DNA of 64,000 bases from an uncultured Muribaculaceae bacterium (GCA_910587185.1 CAJULY010000015.1:1-64000), one strand, 5' to 3'. Shown: positions 15,936 through 25,146, numbered from the stretch's first letter. Notes: generated from the sequence alone by a model not told the origin. Translations and numbers: made by a program.

Positions 15936-17075
15936 ATGATTATCAGAAAAATTGTACAGGCTCTGACGGTCTGCGCGCTTTTTGCTGCGATGTCATCGTG
16001 TATCAAGGACGAGCCACTGAATTCGGAATGTGACATTCTGGAAGTGACAGTCCCGGGCGATGTGCTGAACCGCGAACCTGTCATCAGCAACAACAAGGTC
16101 ACACTTGTAGTCAAAAACGGGGTCGATGTCAGAAGTCTGGCTCCGGAATTCAAGCTCAGCGAGGGCGCGACGATAGATCCGCCGGGAGGAACGGTCAGAA
16201 ATTTCACCAATCCCCAGAGCTACACTACGACATCGCAGGACGGCGAATGGCACAAGACATATATAATAGAGGTGCAGCACAACAACAGCGCCATCAGTCT
16301 GGAATATGATTTCGAAAACGTGCGCCACATCAAGGCTCTGGGCGGAATGTGCACCTACGACGAATTCTATGAGCTGGGCGTGACGGGCCAGGACGCTCTG
16401 GTGTGGGCATCGGCCAACTCCGCCTTCGCCCTGACACTTCAGGGTTCGACTCCAAACACGTTCCCGACATATCAGGGCGACGATGGCGTCGAGGGGGGCA
16501 AGTGCGTGGTGCTTGTCACCAGAAGCACGGGCTCTTTCGGCCAGCGCGTCAAGAAGCCTCTTGCCGCGGGCAATCTTTTCTTCGGCACATTCGACGGCAC
16601 CAACGCCCTGACCAATCCGCTCGGAGCCACTCACTTCGGCATTCCGTTCGGACAGGTGCCGGTGCAGTTCAACGGCTACTACAAGTACAAGTCAGGCGAT
16701 ACCTACGGTGAGGCCAATTCCGACGGAGTCCTTGTTCCGGTCGAAGGCAAGAGAGATATGTTCAACCTTTACGCCGTGCTTTACGAGACGTCGGCCGGCC
16801 ATGAATGGCTTGACGGTTCGAACGTGCTGTCGCAGGACAATCCCATGATCATCTGCACGGCCGAGATACCCGACCGCCAGGAGTGCAGCCAGTGGCGTCC
16901 GTTCTCCGTTCCGTTCAAATATCGCGCGGGCAAGAGCATCGATCCGGTCAAGCTCCACGAAGGCAAATACAACATAGCGATAGTCATGAGCTCGAGCCAG
17001 GACGGCGACTATTTCTGCGGCGCCATAGGGAGCACGCTTCAGGTTGACGAGCTTTCGATCACCTGCGAAGAATGA
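15936..17075 (+). CDS. PCMD-domain surface lipoprotein
   Basis: 379 residues. The lipobox is AAMSSC (Cys about 22) followed by IKDEPLN. A first beta-sandwich-like domain (about 30-125) has the pattern SNNKVTLVVKNGVDVRSLAPEFKLSEGATIDP..G, typical of Bacteroidota DUF/BACON-like modules in surface proteins. The C-terminal part from about 130 matches the putative carbohydrate metabolism domain (PCMD): W-ASANSAF, PLAAGNLFFGTF, GIPFGQVPVQFNGYYKYK, and SSSQDGDYFCGAIGSTLQVDEL. ATG 15936 gives the clean signal peptide; the frame is open further upstream but without a sensible start. Likely a surface glycan- or protein-binding component. Confidence 0.75.
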   Translation: MIIRKIVQALTVCALFAAMSSCIKDEPLNSECDILEVTVPGDVLNREPVISNNKVTLVVKNGVDVRSLAPEFKLSEGATIDPPGGTVRNFTNPQSYTTTSQDGEWHKTYIIEVQHNNSAISLEYDFENVRHIKALGGMCTYDEFYELGVTGQDALVWASANSAFALTLQGSTPNTFPTYQGDDGVEGGKCVVLVTRSTGSFGQRVKKPLAAGNLFFGTFDGTNALTNPLGATHFGIPFGQVPVQFNGYYKYKSGDTYGEANSDGVLVPVEGKRDMFNLYAVLYETSAGHEWLDGSNVLSQDNPMIICTAEIPDRQECSQWRPFSVPFKYRAGKSIDPVKLHEGKYNIAIVMSSSQDGDYFCGAIGSTLQVDELSITCEE

Positions 17076-17267
17076 ACTGATTTAAACTTATTTCAAAATG
17101 TTAATTCAGAACTGACGGAAACCTTCGGCTTTACCCTTTCGGCATGATTCCGGCCGCTTTCTTCCCTTTTTTCAATCACAATGGAACCCCATTGCTCTTT
17201 CAAAAAGGTCGAAATCATCTCGGAATCATACTCGAAATGTTAATTTGCAATAAGTTTAAATCAGTTC
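17075..17267. repeat. Inverted-repeat element upstream of the outer-membrane barrel gene
   Basis: AACTGATTTAAACTTATTTC at 17075-17094 (continuing CAAA) and its complement ending TTTGCAATAAGTTTAAATCAGTT at 17244-17266 differ at one position over 23 bp. They bound a 190-bp stretch without genes. The right 38 bp recur almost exactly at 18873-18911 before fmt. A TTAATTTG at 17240-17247 is one base off the -7 consensus, so the right end may supply the promoter of the next gene. MITE-like or a shared control region. Confidence 0.65.
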
Positions 17268-17307
17268 AATGAACCGAATCAAAGACCATTTCAAAAAGAC
17301 AACCGCA

Positions 17308-18090
17308 ATGAGAGATCTGAAAAAATATATGGTCTGCGCGCTTGGAGCTTTTCTGTGCTTTCAGGCCAGCGCGGCAGAGGAGAAAACCGACGAGGAGCGC
17401 GAGGCGTTTTTCAAGGGGTGGGAATATGAGGTCAACGCGGGCCTTAACATAGGAGGCTCGTCGCCAATACCTCTTCCGGCCGAGATAAGGAAGATCAATT
17501 CGTTTGACCCGCGCCTGAACCTGCAACTGGGAGGAAACGCGACAAAGTGGTTCACCCCCGACAAGAAATGGGGCGTCAGCGTCGGTCTGCGTTTCGAGAC
17601 CAAAGGTATGCAGACGAAGGCCACGGTGAAGAACTACGGCATGGAGATCTATGACGACGGCAAGAAGCTGAAAGGCCGCTGGACGGGCCGGGTGCAGACA
17701 AAATATCACACCCAGCAGCTTGCGATTCCGATTCTGGCGATGCTTCGTGTGCACCGTCGCACGACGATCAATCTCGGCCCTTACGTGGCCTGGGCGTTTC
17801 AGAACGATTTCAACGGCTTCGTGTCGGAAGGTTATCTTCGCGAGGGCGACCCGACGGGCGACAAATATGTGTTCGAGGGCGACTCGCGAGCCACATACGA
17901 CTTCGGCGACGAGCTGCGCCACTTCCAGTGGGGCATGCAGGGTGGCGTCAGCTGGATGGCCTACAAGCATCTGTCCGTCAACGCCAATCTCGTTTTCGGC
18001 TGTAACAACATATTCAAGTCATCGTTCAAGACGATAAGCTTCAACATGTATCCGATCTATCTCAACGTTGGATTCGGCTACAAGTTCTGA
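17308..18090 (+). CDS. Outer-membrane beta-barrel protein (PorT/OMP_b-brl type)
   Basis: 260 residues. Signal peptide MRDLKKYMVCALGAFLCFQA with a cleavage site near ASAAEE. The mature part alternates aromatic and polar residues in strands (YEVNAGLNIGGSSPIPLP, KWGVSVGLRFETKGMQTKA, HTQQLAIPILAMLRVHR, LGPYVAWAF) and ends in the outer-membrane C-terminal pattern YPIYLNVGFGYKF. This is the small barrel architecture of PorT-like or OMP_b-brl_2 proteins. ATG 17308 is preferred over 17269 because the latter would put a charged stretch before the signal peptide. It might partner with the preceding surface lipoprotein. Confidence 0.75.
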   Translation: MRDLKKYMVCALGAFLCFQASAAEEKTDEEREAFFKGWEYEVNAGLNIGGSSPIPLPAEIRKINSFDPRLNLQLGGNATKWFTPDKKWGVSVGLRFETKGMQTKATVKNYGMEIYDDGKKLKGRWTGRVQTKYHTQQLAIPILAMLRVHRRTTINLGPYVAWAFQNDFNGFVSEGYLREGDPTGDKYVFEGDSRATYDFGDELRHFQWGMQGGVSWMAYKHLSVNANLVFGCNNIFKSSFKTISFNMYPIYLNVGFGYKF

Positions 18091-18116
18091 AAGCGACAGA
18101 AGCGTGACTCCGCGGG

Positions 18117-18842
18117 ATGAAGCAGACGTTTCACCTGATAGTGTTGCGCACGGTGCGCCACAATGAGCGCCATGACATACTGACGGCCTACACTCTTGAA
18201 GGAGGCAGGATGGCGTTTGCGGTCAACGCGGGCCGCGGACGGAGCGCGTCGAGGGCCCGGGCGCTGCTGATGCCGCTGTCGCTTGTGGAGTGTGAGGCTG
18301 ATGTCAAGGCGGGACGCGAGGTGCACACCCTCATGCAGCCGCGCTCGCTCGTGGCGCTCCACGGCATAAGCTGCAGCCCGGTGAAAGCTACCGTAGCGCT
18401 GTTTCTGGCGGAAGTGCTGGAGATAGTGTTTCGCGACGGTCCGGCTGACCGAGCGGTCTGGCGGTATGTGGCTGAAAGCATCACGCTGTTTGACGCGCTC
18501 GAGGCGGGACGGACGGCAAATTTCCACGCCGTGTTTCTTTTCGGCCTGGCAAGAGTGCTGGGCATAGCGCCGGATACGGGCGGTTACAGGGCGGGTATGG
18601 TGTTTGACATGGCGGAGGGAGTGTTCAGGCAGACGGCTCCGCTCCACGGACATTATCTGACGGCTGCCGACTCGGCGGCGGTGGTTACCCTCTCGCGACT
18701 GACTTATGGCACCATGCACCGCTGGCGCATAAGCCGCCAGGAGAGGCGGAGGATTCTGGAAGAGCTCCTGCGCTACTATACGCTCCACTACGCGGCCATG
18801 GGCAATCTGAAGAGTCTTGACGTTGTCAGGACGATATTTTGA
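18117..18842 (+). CDS. recO: DNA repair protein RecO
   Basis: 241 residues, the usual RecO length for the phylum. RecO helps load RecA onto SSB-covered single-stranded DNA. The N-terminal OB-fold (LIVLRTVRHNERHDILTAYTLEGG.AFAV) and the helical C-terminal region (FLFGLARVLGIAPD, FDMAEGVF) match the family. The zinc-binding cysteines of some RecO proteins are absent. It starts 26 bp after the barrel gene in the same direction. Confidence 0.85.
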   Translation: MKQTFHLIVLRTVRHNERHDILTAYTLEGGRMAFAVNAGRGRSASRARALLMPLSLVECEADVKAGREVHTLMQPRSLVALHGISCSPVKATVALFLAEVLEIVFRDGPADRAVWRYVAESITLFDALEAGRTANFHAVFLFGLARVLGIAPDTGGYRAGMVFDMAEGVFRQTAPLHGHYLTAADSAAVVTLSRLTYGTMHRWRISRQERRRILEELLRYYTLHYAAMGNLKSLDVVRTIF

Positions 18843-18851
18843 ACCAACACA

Positions 18852-18911
18852 TGATTTAAACTTGTTTCAAAAATCCTCGAAATGTTAATTTGCAATAAGT
18901 TTAAATCAGTT
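18852..18911. repeat. Short inverted-repeat element upstream of fmt
   Basis: TGATTTAAACTTGTTTCAAA at 18852-18871 pairs with TTTGCAATAAGTTTAAATCA at 18889-18908 (18 of 20). The core CTCGAAATGTTAATTTGCAA through AATCAGTTC repeats the sequence at 17230-17267. TTAATTTG at 18885-18892 could be the -7 box for fmt, 33 bp before its start. Confidence 0.65.
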
Positions 18912-18924
18912 CTATCATCGAACA

Positions 18925-19896
18925 ATGGATTCTATGAATGACAGAAAATTGAAAATAGTATTTTTCGGCACTCCCGAGTTTGCGGTTGCCTCGATGGAGG
19001 CGATACTGAGCGAGGGCCATGAGATAGCCGCCGTGGTCACGGCACCTGACAAGCCGGCCGGCCGCGGAAAACATATAATGACGTCGGCGGTCAAGGATGC
19101 GGCGCTGCGCCACGGGCTGCCGGTGCTTCAGCCGGAGAAGCTGAAGGCGCCGGAATTCATCGAGGCGCTCCGTGGGCTGGGGGCTGACCTGTTTGTCGTT
19201 ATCGCTTTCAGGATGCTTCCGGAGGCTGTGTGGACAATGCCGCCGCTGGGGACGTTCAACCTCCACGCGTCGTTGCTGCCGCGCTATCGCGGCGCCGCTC
19301 CCATCAACAGGGCGGTCATGAACGGCGACAGGGAGACAGGCGTCACCACGTTCTTCCTCAAGCACGAGATAGACACGGGCGATGTCATACAGCAGGAGCG
19401 GATAGAGATCGGCGAGGATGACGACGCGGGCACCGTACATGACCGGCTCATGGAACTGGGCGCGCGACTGACTGCCGAGACTGTCAATAATATCGCCGCC
19501 GGCACTGTGACTACGCGCCCCCAGAGCGACTTCGGCGACGTGGAGCCGAGCGCGGCGCCGAAGATATTCAAGGATACATGTCGCATAGACTGGACACGCG
19601 ACGCCGCCGCGGTCAGGAACCACATACGCGGCCTGTCGCCCTATCCGACGGCGTGGACCACGCTCACGGCCGACGGCACGGAAGTGGGGACGATGAAGAT
19701 TTTCGCCACACGGACAACCGGGGTGAAGGCTTCGGAGCCGGGCCGCGTGACCGTTTCGCCTGACCGAAAGAGACTGACGGTGGATTGCGGCGACGAACAA
19801 CTTGAGATAACGAGCCTGCAGGCGCAGGGAAAACGACGCATGACCGCCGAGGAGTATCTTCGCGGCTGCAGATATGAAAAAATAGAAATGAAATGA
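18925..19896 (+). CDS. fmt: Methionyl-tRNA formyltransferase
   Basis: 323 residues. Formylates Met-tRNAi for translation initiation. The N-terminal formyl-transferase domain has FFGTPEFAVASMEAIL, the folate/catalytic signature FNLHASLLPRYRGAAPINRAV with the catalytic His, and the DTGDVI motif. The C-terminal tRNA-binding domain starts about residue 205. Its stop overlaps the start of the Wzi-like gene by 4 bp (ATGA), making them translationally coupled. Confidence 0.93.
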   Translation: MDSMNDRKLKIVFFGTPEFAVASMEAILSEGHEIAAVVTAPDKPAGRGKHIMTSAVKDAALRHGLPVLQPEKLKAPEFIEALRGLGADLFVVIAFRMLPEAVWTMPPLGTFNLHASLLPRYRGAAPINRAVMNGDRETGVTTFFLKHEIDTGDVIQQERIEIGEDDDAGTVHDRLMELGARLTAETVNNIAAGTVTTRPQSDFGDVEPSAAPKIFKDTCRIDWTRDAAAVRNHIRGLSPYPTAWTTLTADGTEVGTMKIFATRTTGVKASEPGRVTVSPDRKRLTVDCGDEQLEITSLQAQGKRRMTAEEYLRGCRYEKIEMK

Positions 19897-21428
19897 AGAA
19901 AACCTTTATTCTAATAGCGCTCTTGCTGGGCGCTTCGGTCTGTCACGCACAGGCCCCGGAGGAGGAAACAGTCGTTGTGATCGAGGCAGGCGAGGCTGAG
20001 GAGTGCTCGCTCCCGGCCGACAGCGCGGAGCGTCCGCTCTACCGCTGGATGGTCGAGGGCAATGCCGCCACATCGAGCCGCCACACTCCGTTCTGGCTCA
20101 TGAACAACCGCATGGGCCTTTCGTCGCTCGAAAAGAACAACGGCTACATGAGAGCGGGATTTTTCCGCGAGATGCAGCATGACCGCCGTTTTTCGTGGGG
20201 CTTCGGCGCTGACATAGCGGTGCCCTACAACTACACGTCGCGCTTCGTCATCCAGCAGCTCTACGGCGAGATACGCTACCGGTCGCTGGAACTGACCATA
20301 GGGTCGAAGGAGCGCTATATCGGAGTGGTGAACGAGGAGCTGGGTTCGGGTGACATGACCTTCTCTCAGAACGCCCGTCCGGTGCCACAGGTGTTCCTGT
20401 CGATGCCGAAATATGAATGGGTGCCCTGGACGAAGCAGATGCTGGCGGTCAAAGGCTTTTTCTCGATGGGAATGCTGTCGGACTGGCGCTGGCAGCGCGA
20501 CTACGTCGGGCCAAATGGTAAATGGTCGGAGCATGTTTTGTATCACACCAAAGGTCTCTTCCTGCGCTGGGGTAACCGGGAGAAATTTCCGCTTACGTTA
20601 GAGGGCGGTCTGGAAATGGGAACTCTCTTCGGCGGAAAGGCGCACAACGGAGACAACGTAATCAATATGCCGACCGGTCTCAAGGACATTATCAAGGCTA
20701 TTCTCGGCATGAGCGGCGGTGACTCCGACGATCCGAACCAGGCCGGCGAGATCTCGAACTGTTACGGCGACCATGTCGGCGAGTGGTCTCTGGCCGCGAC
20801 ATGGGCTCCAAAGGAAACGGACTGGAGCGTGCGCGCCTATTATCAGCATTTCTTCGAGGACCATTCGCAGCTTTTCTTCGATTATGCGTGGAAAGACATG
20901 CTTCTTGGAGTGGAGTTCACTCTGCCTAAGAACCGTTTCGTGGATCAGTTCGTCTATGAGTATCTCAACACCAAGGACCAGAGCGGTGCGGTCTATTGGG
21001 ACCACACGCCGGATCTGCCGGAGCAGGTGAGCGGCGCTGACAATTATTACAACCATTATATCTACAACGGGTGGCAGCACTGGGGCATGGGCCTCGGGAA
21101 TCCGCTCCTGATTTCTCCGATCTACAACAGCGACGGCTCCATCGGTTTCAGACACAACCGCGTCAAGGGCCATCATTTCGGGCTTAGCGGCAGTCCGACC
21201 GACGAACTGCGTTACCGCATCCTCATGTCTATGACGCGTTCGTGGGGCACCTACGGGGCACCTTTGCCTAACGTGGAGTGCAATTTCAACGCAATGGTAG
21301 AGATGACCTACAGTCCGCGCCGTCTGGCCGGATGGGATTTCCGTCTCGGTCTGGGTGCCGACGGTGGCAAGATGCTCGGAAAAACATTAGGCGCAATGCT
21401 GACAATACGTAAAACAGGATGGTTATGA
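19893..21428 (+). CDS. Wzi-family capsule assembly outer-membrane protein
   Basis: 511 residues with signal peptide MKKTFILIALLLGASVCHAQ. The mature part is a large beta-barrel of the Caps_assemb_Wzi type: HTPFWLMNNRMGLSS near the N-terminus, the strand-rich body with YGEIRYRSLELTIGSKER and PRPVPQVFLS-type segment (ARPVPQVFLSMPKYE), and RSWGTYGAPLP near the end. In other bacteria Wzi is a surface lectin helping to anchor capsule. In this phylum the family is widespread and not always linked to capsule. It overlaps fmt upstream and the lipocalin-like gene downstream. Confidence 0.8.
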   Translation: MKKTFILIALLLGASVCHAQAPEEETVVVIEAGEAEECSLPADSAERPLYRWMVEGNAATSSRHTPFWLMNNRMGLSSLEKNNGYMRAGFFREMQHDRRFSWGFGADIAVPYNYTSRFVIQQLYGEIRYRSLELTIGSKERYIGVVNEELGSGDMTFSQNARPVPQVFLSMPKYEWVPWTKQMLAVKGFFSMGMLSDWRWQRDYVGPNGKWSEHVLYHTKGLFLRWGNREKFPLTLEGGLEMGTLFGGKAHNGDNVINMPTGLKDIIKAILGMSGGDSDDPNQAGEISNCYGDHVGEWSLAATWAPKETDWSVRAYYQHFFEDHSQLFFDYAWKDMLLGVEFTLPKNRFVDQFVYEYLNTKDQSGAVYWDHTPDLPEQVSGADNYYNHYIYNGWQHWGMGLGNPLLISPIYNSDGSIGFRHNRVKGHHFGLSGSPTDELRYRILMSMTRSWGTYGAPLPNVECNFNAMVEMTYSPRRLAGWDFRLGLGADGGKMLGKTLGAMLTIRKTGWL

Positions 21429-21847
21429 AAAAAATAGCAAGAATACTCTCATTAGTGATACTTCTGGCCGTGGCAGGGAGCTGCCGCGAGCTTCCCCTGA
21501 TAGGCGATCTAGCCGGTCAGTGGCAGATCACGAAAATCGTTTATCCCGACGGGCGCGTGGTCGAGTCGCCTCAGCGCTACTATTGTTTCTACCGTCATAC
21601 GGCGCAGCTCCGTCCGGGTGGCGGGGCCGCGATCACAGCCAACATGACCTACGACAATCCGAGCCTGACGCTCCAGTTCCCCACCACTCAGCCGAGGAAT
21701 CTCGAGGCGTGGGGCATAGTGGTTCCGGAAAACACGCCGACGGGGACAATCGAGTGGATACAGAAATATCATATCGACCATCTTTCGAGCGAAAGACTGG
21801 TGATGACCACGGAGCAGGGCGTCGAGATAACCTGCAGAAAGTTCTGA
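21425..21847 (+). CDS. Lipocalin-like lipoprotein
   Basis: 140 residues. Lipoprotein signal with Cys about 20 (AVAGSC). The mature sequence has the lipocalin-like start LAGQWQITKIVYPDGRVV and continues as a small beta-barrel (AAITANMTYDNPSLTLQFP, HIDHLSSERLVMTTEQGVEITCRKF), as in Bacteroidota DUF5004/lipocalin-like lipoproteins. Ligand unknown. ATG 21425 overlaps the stop of the Wzi-like gene. It sits between the Wzi-like and L,D-transpeptidase genes, an envelope setting. Confidence 0.7.
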   Translation: MKKIARILSLVILLAVAGSCRELPLIGDLAGQWQITKIVYPDGRVVESPQRYYCFYRHTAQLRPGGGAAITANMTYDNPSLTLQFPTTQPRNLEAWGIVVPENTPTGTIEWIQKYHIDHLSSERLVMTTEQGVEITCRKF

Positions 21848-21854
21848 TCGCGGG

Positions 21855-22346
21855 ATGAAGGGACGGATATTACGCTTCATGGCTGTTGTCGCGGCGCTGA
21901 TCGCCGCGTCAGCGGTCAGCGAGGCGCAAAACAGAGTAGTCGTCAGCAAAAGCGACTTCAGGCTGTATGTCCTTGACAGCCGCGACAGCGTGGTCTATAT
22001 GACCGACGTCTGTCTCGGGATGAACCGCGGCAACAAGACGCGTCGCGGTGACCATAAGACGCCGGAAGGGAAATTCAGCATAGTCAGCATAGAGAATTCA
22101 ACCCGCTGGAAGGATTTCGACCATGTTTATCGCGCGAGCTACGGCCCGTGGTTCATGCGTCTGAAAGTTCCGGGTTTCCGGTCGATCGGCATCCACGGGA
22201 CCAACGAGCCTGAATCGATAGGCACGCGTGCGAGTCAGGGATGCGTGCGGTTGCGCAACGAAGAGATCGTCAGGCTGAAAGAGCTGGTCAGAGTGGGAAC
22301 TCCGGTGGAGATTCTGCCTGAGGGAGTGGGGTTCAGCAAAAAGTGA
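21855..22346 (+). CDS. L,D-transpeptidase (YkuD family)
   Basis: 163 residues with an N-terminal signal segment ending near SEAQ. The catalytic YkuD signature is seen at about 114-135: IGIHGTNEPESIG followed by ASQGCVRLRNEEI, with the catalytic Cys in SQGCVRL. Such enzymes crosslink peptidoglycan or attach proteins to it. The substrate loop includes GNKTRRGDHKTPEGKFSI. Last gene of the fmt run, 7 bp after the lipocalin-like gene; it meets the next gene convergently. Confidence 0.88.
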   Translation: MKGRILRFMAVVAALIAASAVSEAQNRVVVSKSDFRLYVLDSRDSVVYMTDVCLGMNRGNKTRRGDHKTPEGKFSIVSIENSTRWKDFDHVYRASYGPWFMRLKVPGFRSIGIHGTNEPESIGTRASQGCVRLRNEEIVRLKELVRVGTPVEILPEGVGFSKK

Positions 22347-22348
22347 TT

Positions 22349-23701
22349 TCAGACGGGCCGAGAGAGAATGCGCCAGTTGCGCGGATAGAGATTGTTGGCC
22401 CGGGAGCCGAGGTTTTTTACGAAACCGAGGGGAAGGCCGGCAAAAGTGAGCAGGACGAGACCGCGTGGCGCTGACTCCGGAAGGGTTATCGCTTCACGGC
22501 GCAGATATTCAACGGCGGTTGTCAGACCGATCTCGACGCGCGGAAATGCATCGGGATTCAAGGCCGCGCTCAGCGCAAGCTGCTGCGAGGGAATTATGTC
22601 GCGACCTTTCATTTCGCCGATTTCGAGCAGCGGCGCGTATGGCTCGGGGCCTAAAACAGCTGTCACCCGGCCTTCAGGGTGGGCCTCTATCGTGCAATCA
22701 AAATCCGGTAAAATCCAGTTCTTTATTTCGGAGGGAATCTTCTGAGCCTGTTTCTTTCGGACCGGTTCCTTGCGGCGGTTCTTACCGCGATGAGGCTGCG
22801 CAGTGATTTCCGCGTCGAGAGGTTTGCGGACGGCGGCCATGAAAAGCCCTTCGCCTCTGACAAGTCCGGGTATGAACCGGCAGGCGGGCAGCTCGGGATC
22901 AAGCGACGGCGCTATGTTCCAGTCATCTCCGACAGGAATTTCGACAGGTTCGGCGCCATAGCAGTCGCGCAAATGCGCTATTATATCCTCGTTTTCCTCA
23001 CGGTTGAAGGTGCAGGTGCTATAGATGAACCAACCGCCCGGGCGCAGAGCGGGCCACAGATTGGCTATTATTTCGCGCTGGCGCGCGGCACATTGTTTTA
23101 CGAGTGCGGGCGACCACTGTGCCACGGCTTCGGCGTCCTTGCGCATCATTCCTTCGCCCGAGCAGGGGACATCGGCGGCGATAATGTCGAAAAACGCGGG
23201 TGTGTCACGGAAGCGGGCTGTGTCGCCACGGGTGACGCATACGGCCGGATAGCCCCATTTTGCAAGGTTCTCGCGCAGAATGGCGGCGCGTTCGGGCACA
23301 TATTCGTTGGCCACGACGAGCGATCCGTCGGGGAGCGCGTCGATCATCGCGGTGGTTTTTCCTCCAGGAGCGGCGCATGCGTCAAGGACTTTCAGGGGAG
23401 TGTCGGTGTCCTTTGTGAGATGCCTGACGAGATGGGCTATGAACATCGAGGATGCGTCCTGCACATAGTAGGCACCCTGATGGAGAAGGGGATCGAAAGT
23501 GAACGCGGGGCGTTCGGGAAGATAAATGCCTTCCGGACACCATGGAACGCGATGCATGTCGGCCGGAAATTCCTTTCCGGGCTTGCGGCGGTTGAGACGC
23601 ACGGAAATCTCAGGGCTTCCCGTCATGGCCTTTTCAAGAGTGTCGGCCCAGGAAGCCCCGGTCTGTCGTATGGCGTCGATGCAAGCTGAGGGAAGCGCCA
23701 T
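22349..23701 (-). CDS. RsmF-like 16S rRNA m5C methyltransferase (NOL1/NOP2/Sun family)
   Basis: 450 residues. SAM-dependent RNA cytosine-5 methyltransferase. The N-terminal lid is SVRLNRRKPG; the SAM site is DACAAPGGKTTAMIDAL; the catalytic pair of cysteines is in ADVPCSGEGMMRKD and STCTFNREENEDI. The C-terminal PUA-like RsmF_B module (GLPLGFVKNLGSRANNLYPRNWRI) indicates RsmF-type specificity (C1407 in E. coli numbering), though the exact target is inferred. The start codon shares a base with the pfkA stop, so it is coupled to pfkA. Confidence 0.85.
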   Translation of the reverse strand: MALPSACIDAIRQTGASWADTLEKAMTGSPEISVRLNRRKPGKEFPADMHRVPWCPEGIYLPERPAFTFDPLLHQGAYYVQDASSMFIAHLVRHLTKDTDTPLKVLDACAAPGGKTTAMIDALPDGSLVVANEYVPERAAILRENLAKWGYPAVCVTRGDTARFRDTPAFFDIIAADVPCSGEGMMRKDAEAVAQWSPALVKQCAARQREIIANLWPALRPGGWFIYSTCTFNREENEDIIAHLRDCYGAEPVEIPVGDDWNIAPSLDPELPACRFIPGLVRGEGLFMAAVRKPLDAEITAQPHRGKNRRKEPVRKKQAQKIPSEIKNWILPDFDCTIEAHPEGRVTAVLGPEPYAPLLEIGEMKGRDIIPSQQLALSAALNPDAFPRVEIGLTTAVEYLRREAITLPESAPRGLVLLTFAGLPLGFVKNLGSRANNLYPRNWRILSRPV

Positions 23702-24681
23702 CAGATGGATAGGCGCCGCAGTGTCTCGAGGAGACCCTGGTTGATCGGCTTGTCGTTCTTTATCGCTTTGGTGAAGGGGACATAGACGATGTTGTCGTTC
23801 TGTATGCCTATCATGACGTTTCGCTGGTCGTCGAGAAGAGCGTCGATTGCGGCAGCGCCCATGCGCGACGCGAGGATGCGGTCGTGGGCCGTAGGCGAAC
23901 CACCGCGCTGGAGGTGTCCGAGAATTGAGACGCGCACGTCATAGCCGGGATATTCGTCCTTGACGCGCTGGGCCATTCCCATGGCGCCGCCTGTGACGGG
24001 GCTTTCGGCCACGAGGACAATCGATGAGTTCTTCGATTTGCGGAAGCCGTTCTGGATAAGTTCGGCCAACTGGTCAACCTTTGTCGAGATCTCGGGGATG
24101 ATGGCGGCTTCGGCGCCGGAGGCTATGGCGCCGTTGAGTGCGAGGAATCCGGCGTCGCGTCCCATGACTTCGATGAAGAAGAGGCGTTCGTGGGAAGTCG
24201 CGGTGTCGCGGATCTTATCGACACACTCCATGATTGTGTTCAGGGCTGTGTCGTAGCCGATTGTGGAGTCGGTGCCGTAGAGGTCGTTGTCAATGGTTCC
24301 GGGGAGCCCTATGATTGGGAGGTTGAACTCGTTGGCGAAAATGCGCGCGCCGGTCAGTGAACCGTCGCCGCCTATTACCACGAGGGCATCGATCTCATGG
24401 CGCCGCAGATTGTCGTAAGCGAGCTGACGTCCTTCGGGAGTCTGGAACTCGGGACAGCGTGCAGTCTTGAGTATCGTTCCGCCCATCTGGATGATGTTGG
24501 ATACGTTCTGTGTCTTGAACTCTGTTATTTCATCGGAGATAAGACCGCGATATCCGCGGTAGATGCCTTTGACACGGAATCCGCTGTATATGGCCGAGCG
24601 GGTTACGGCGCGGATGGCTGCATTCATGCCGGGGGCGTCGCCTCCGGAGGTCAGAATGCCGATACATTTTATTTCTGCCAT
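23701..24681 (-). CDS. pfkA: ATP-dependent 6-phosphofructokinase
   Basis: 326 residues. Phosphorylates fructose-6-phosphate in glycolysis. Motifs: [17 protein letters not shown] at the N-terminus, [11 protein letters not shown] (nucleotide loop; GGDG type used by ATP-dependent enzymes), [19 protein letters not shown] with the catalytic Asp, and [12 protein letters not shown]. The start lies only 13 bp from the edge of a foldback MITE that fills the rest of the upstream interval, so its promoter must lie in or beyond that element. Confidence 0.93.
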   Translation of the reverse strand: MAEIKCIGILTSGGDAPGMNAAIRAVTRSAIYSGFRVKGIYRGYRGLISDEITEFKTQNVSNIIQMGGTILKTARCPEFQTPEGRQLAYDNLRRHEIDALVVIGGDGSLTGARIFANEFNLPIIGLPGTIDNDLYGTDSTIGYDTALNTIMECVDKIRDTATSHERLFFIEVMGRDAGFLALNGAIASGAEAAIIPEISTKVDQLAELIQNGFRKSKNSSIVLVAESPVTGGAMGMAQRVKDEYPGYDVRVSILGHLQRGGSPTAHDRILASRMGAAAIDALLDDQRNVMIGIQNDNIVYVPFTKAIKNDKPINQGLLETLRRLSI

Positions 24682-24694
24682 GAGTTATATTTTT

Positions 24695-25032
24695 AGAGGT
24701 TGTTTAATAACAAATGTGAAGCCGGAGTGGATGGATTTTTGAGATAATCTGTTCATAATCTGAAGGAACAGTGCTGTGGCACTGTGACTGAAGATTAGGG
24801 ACAGGGGAGCCAAAAAGGCATCCATGCGACTTATAGTAACACAATTTTTCTTTTTTATACATTTAAATTTCGGTTTTGCGGTTGTTTAAAATGCTTCTTC
24901 GCATCCATTCTCCCGGGCGTCTTTCGTGCTGAATTTCAGTCATAATGCTACAGCATTACTCCTTCAATTCATTCCGAAATCCATCGCGGGAGAGTGGACT
25001 CCAGCTTTCACATTTGTTTTTAAACAACCTCT
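24695..25032. repeat. Foldback MITE-like element of 338 bp
   Basis: The ends are a 26-bp inverted repeat with one mismatch: AGAGGTTGTTTAATAACAAA followed by TGTGAA at 24695-24720, and the complement at 25007-25032. The two halves are themselves related in inverted orientation, each containing TGAAGGA, a TGCTGT(G/A)GCA hairpin and TGACTGAA. A nested 11-bp repeat GGTTGTTTAAA (24880-24890) / TTTAAACAACC (25019-25029) bounds a possible 150-bp sub-element. No reading frame of note and no transposase: a non-autonomous element. Confidence 0.75.
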
Positions 25033-25095
25033 GAGAGTTGATTGAAAATCAGACATTGTTTTTCAACAGATGCCGATATGCAAAGATAGAAATTA

Positions 25096-25127
25096 TTTCT
25101 GACAATGAAAAATTGTGAGTATCTTTG
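25096..25127 (+). promoter_or_regulatory. Promoter for the glsA operon
   Basis: TTTC at 25096-25099, 20 bp, then TATCTTTG at 25120-25127, one base off the full consensus. It lies 20 bp before the ATG at 25147. Confidence 0.7.
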
Positions 25128-25146
25128 CACCCGTAATCAAAAAAAT

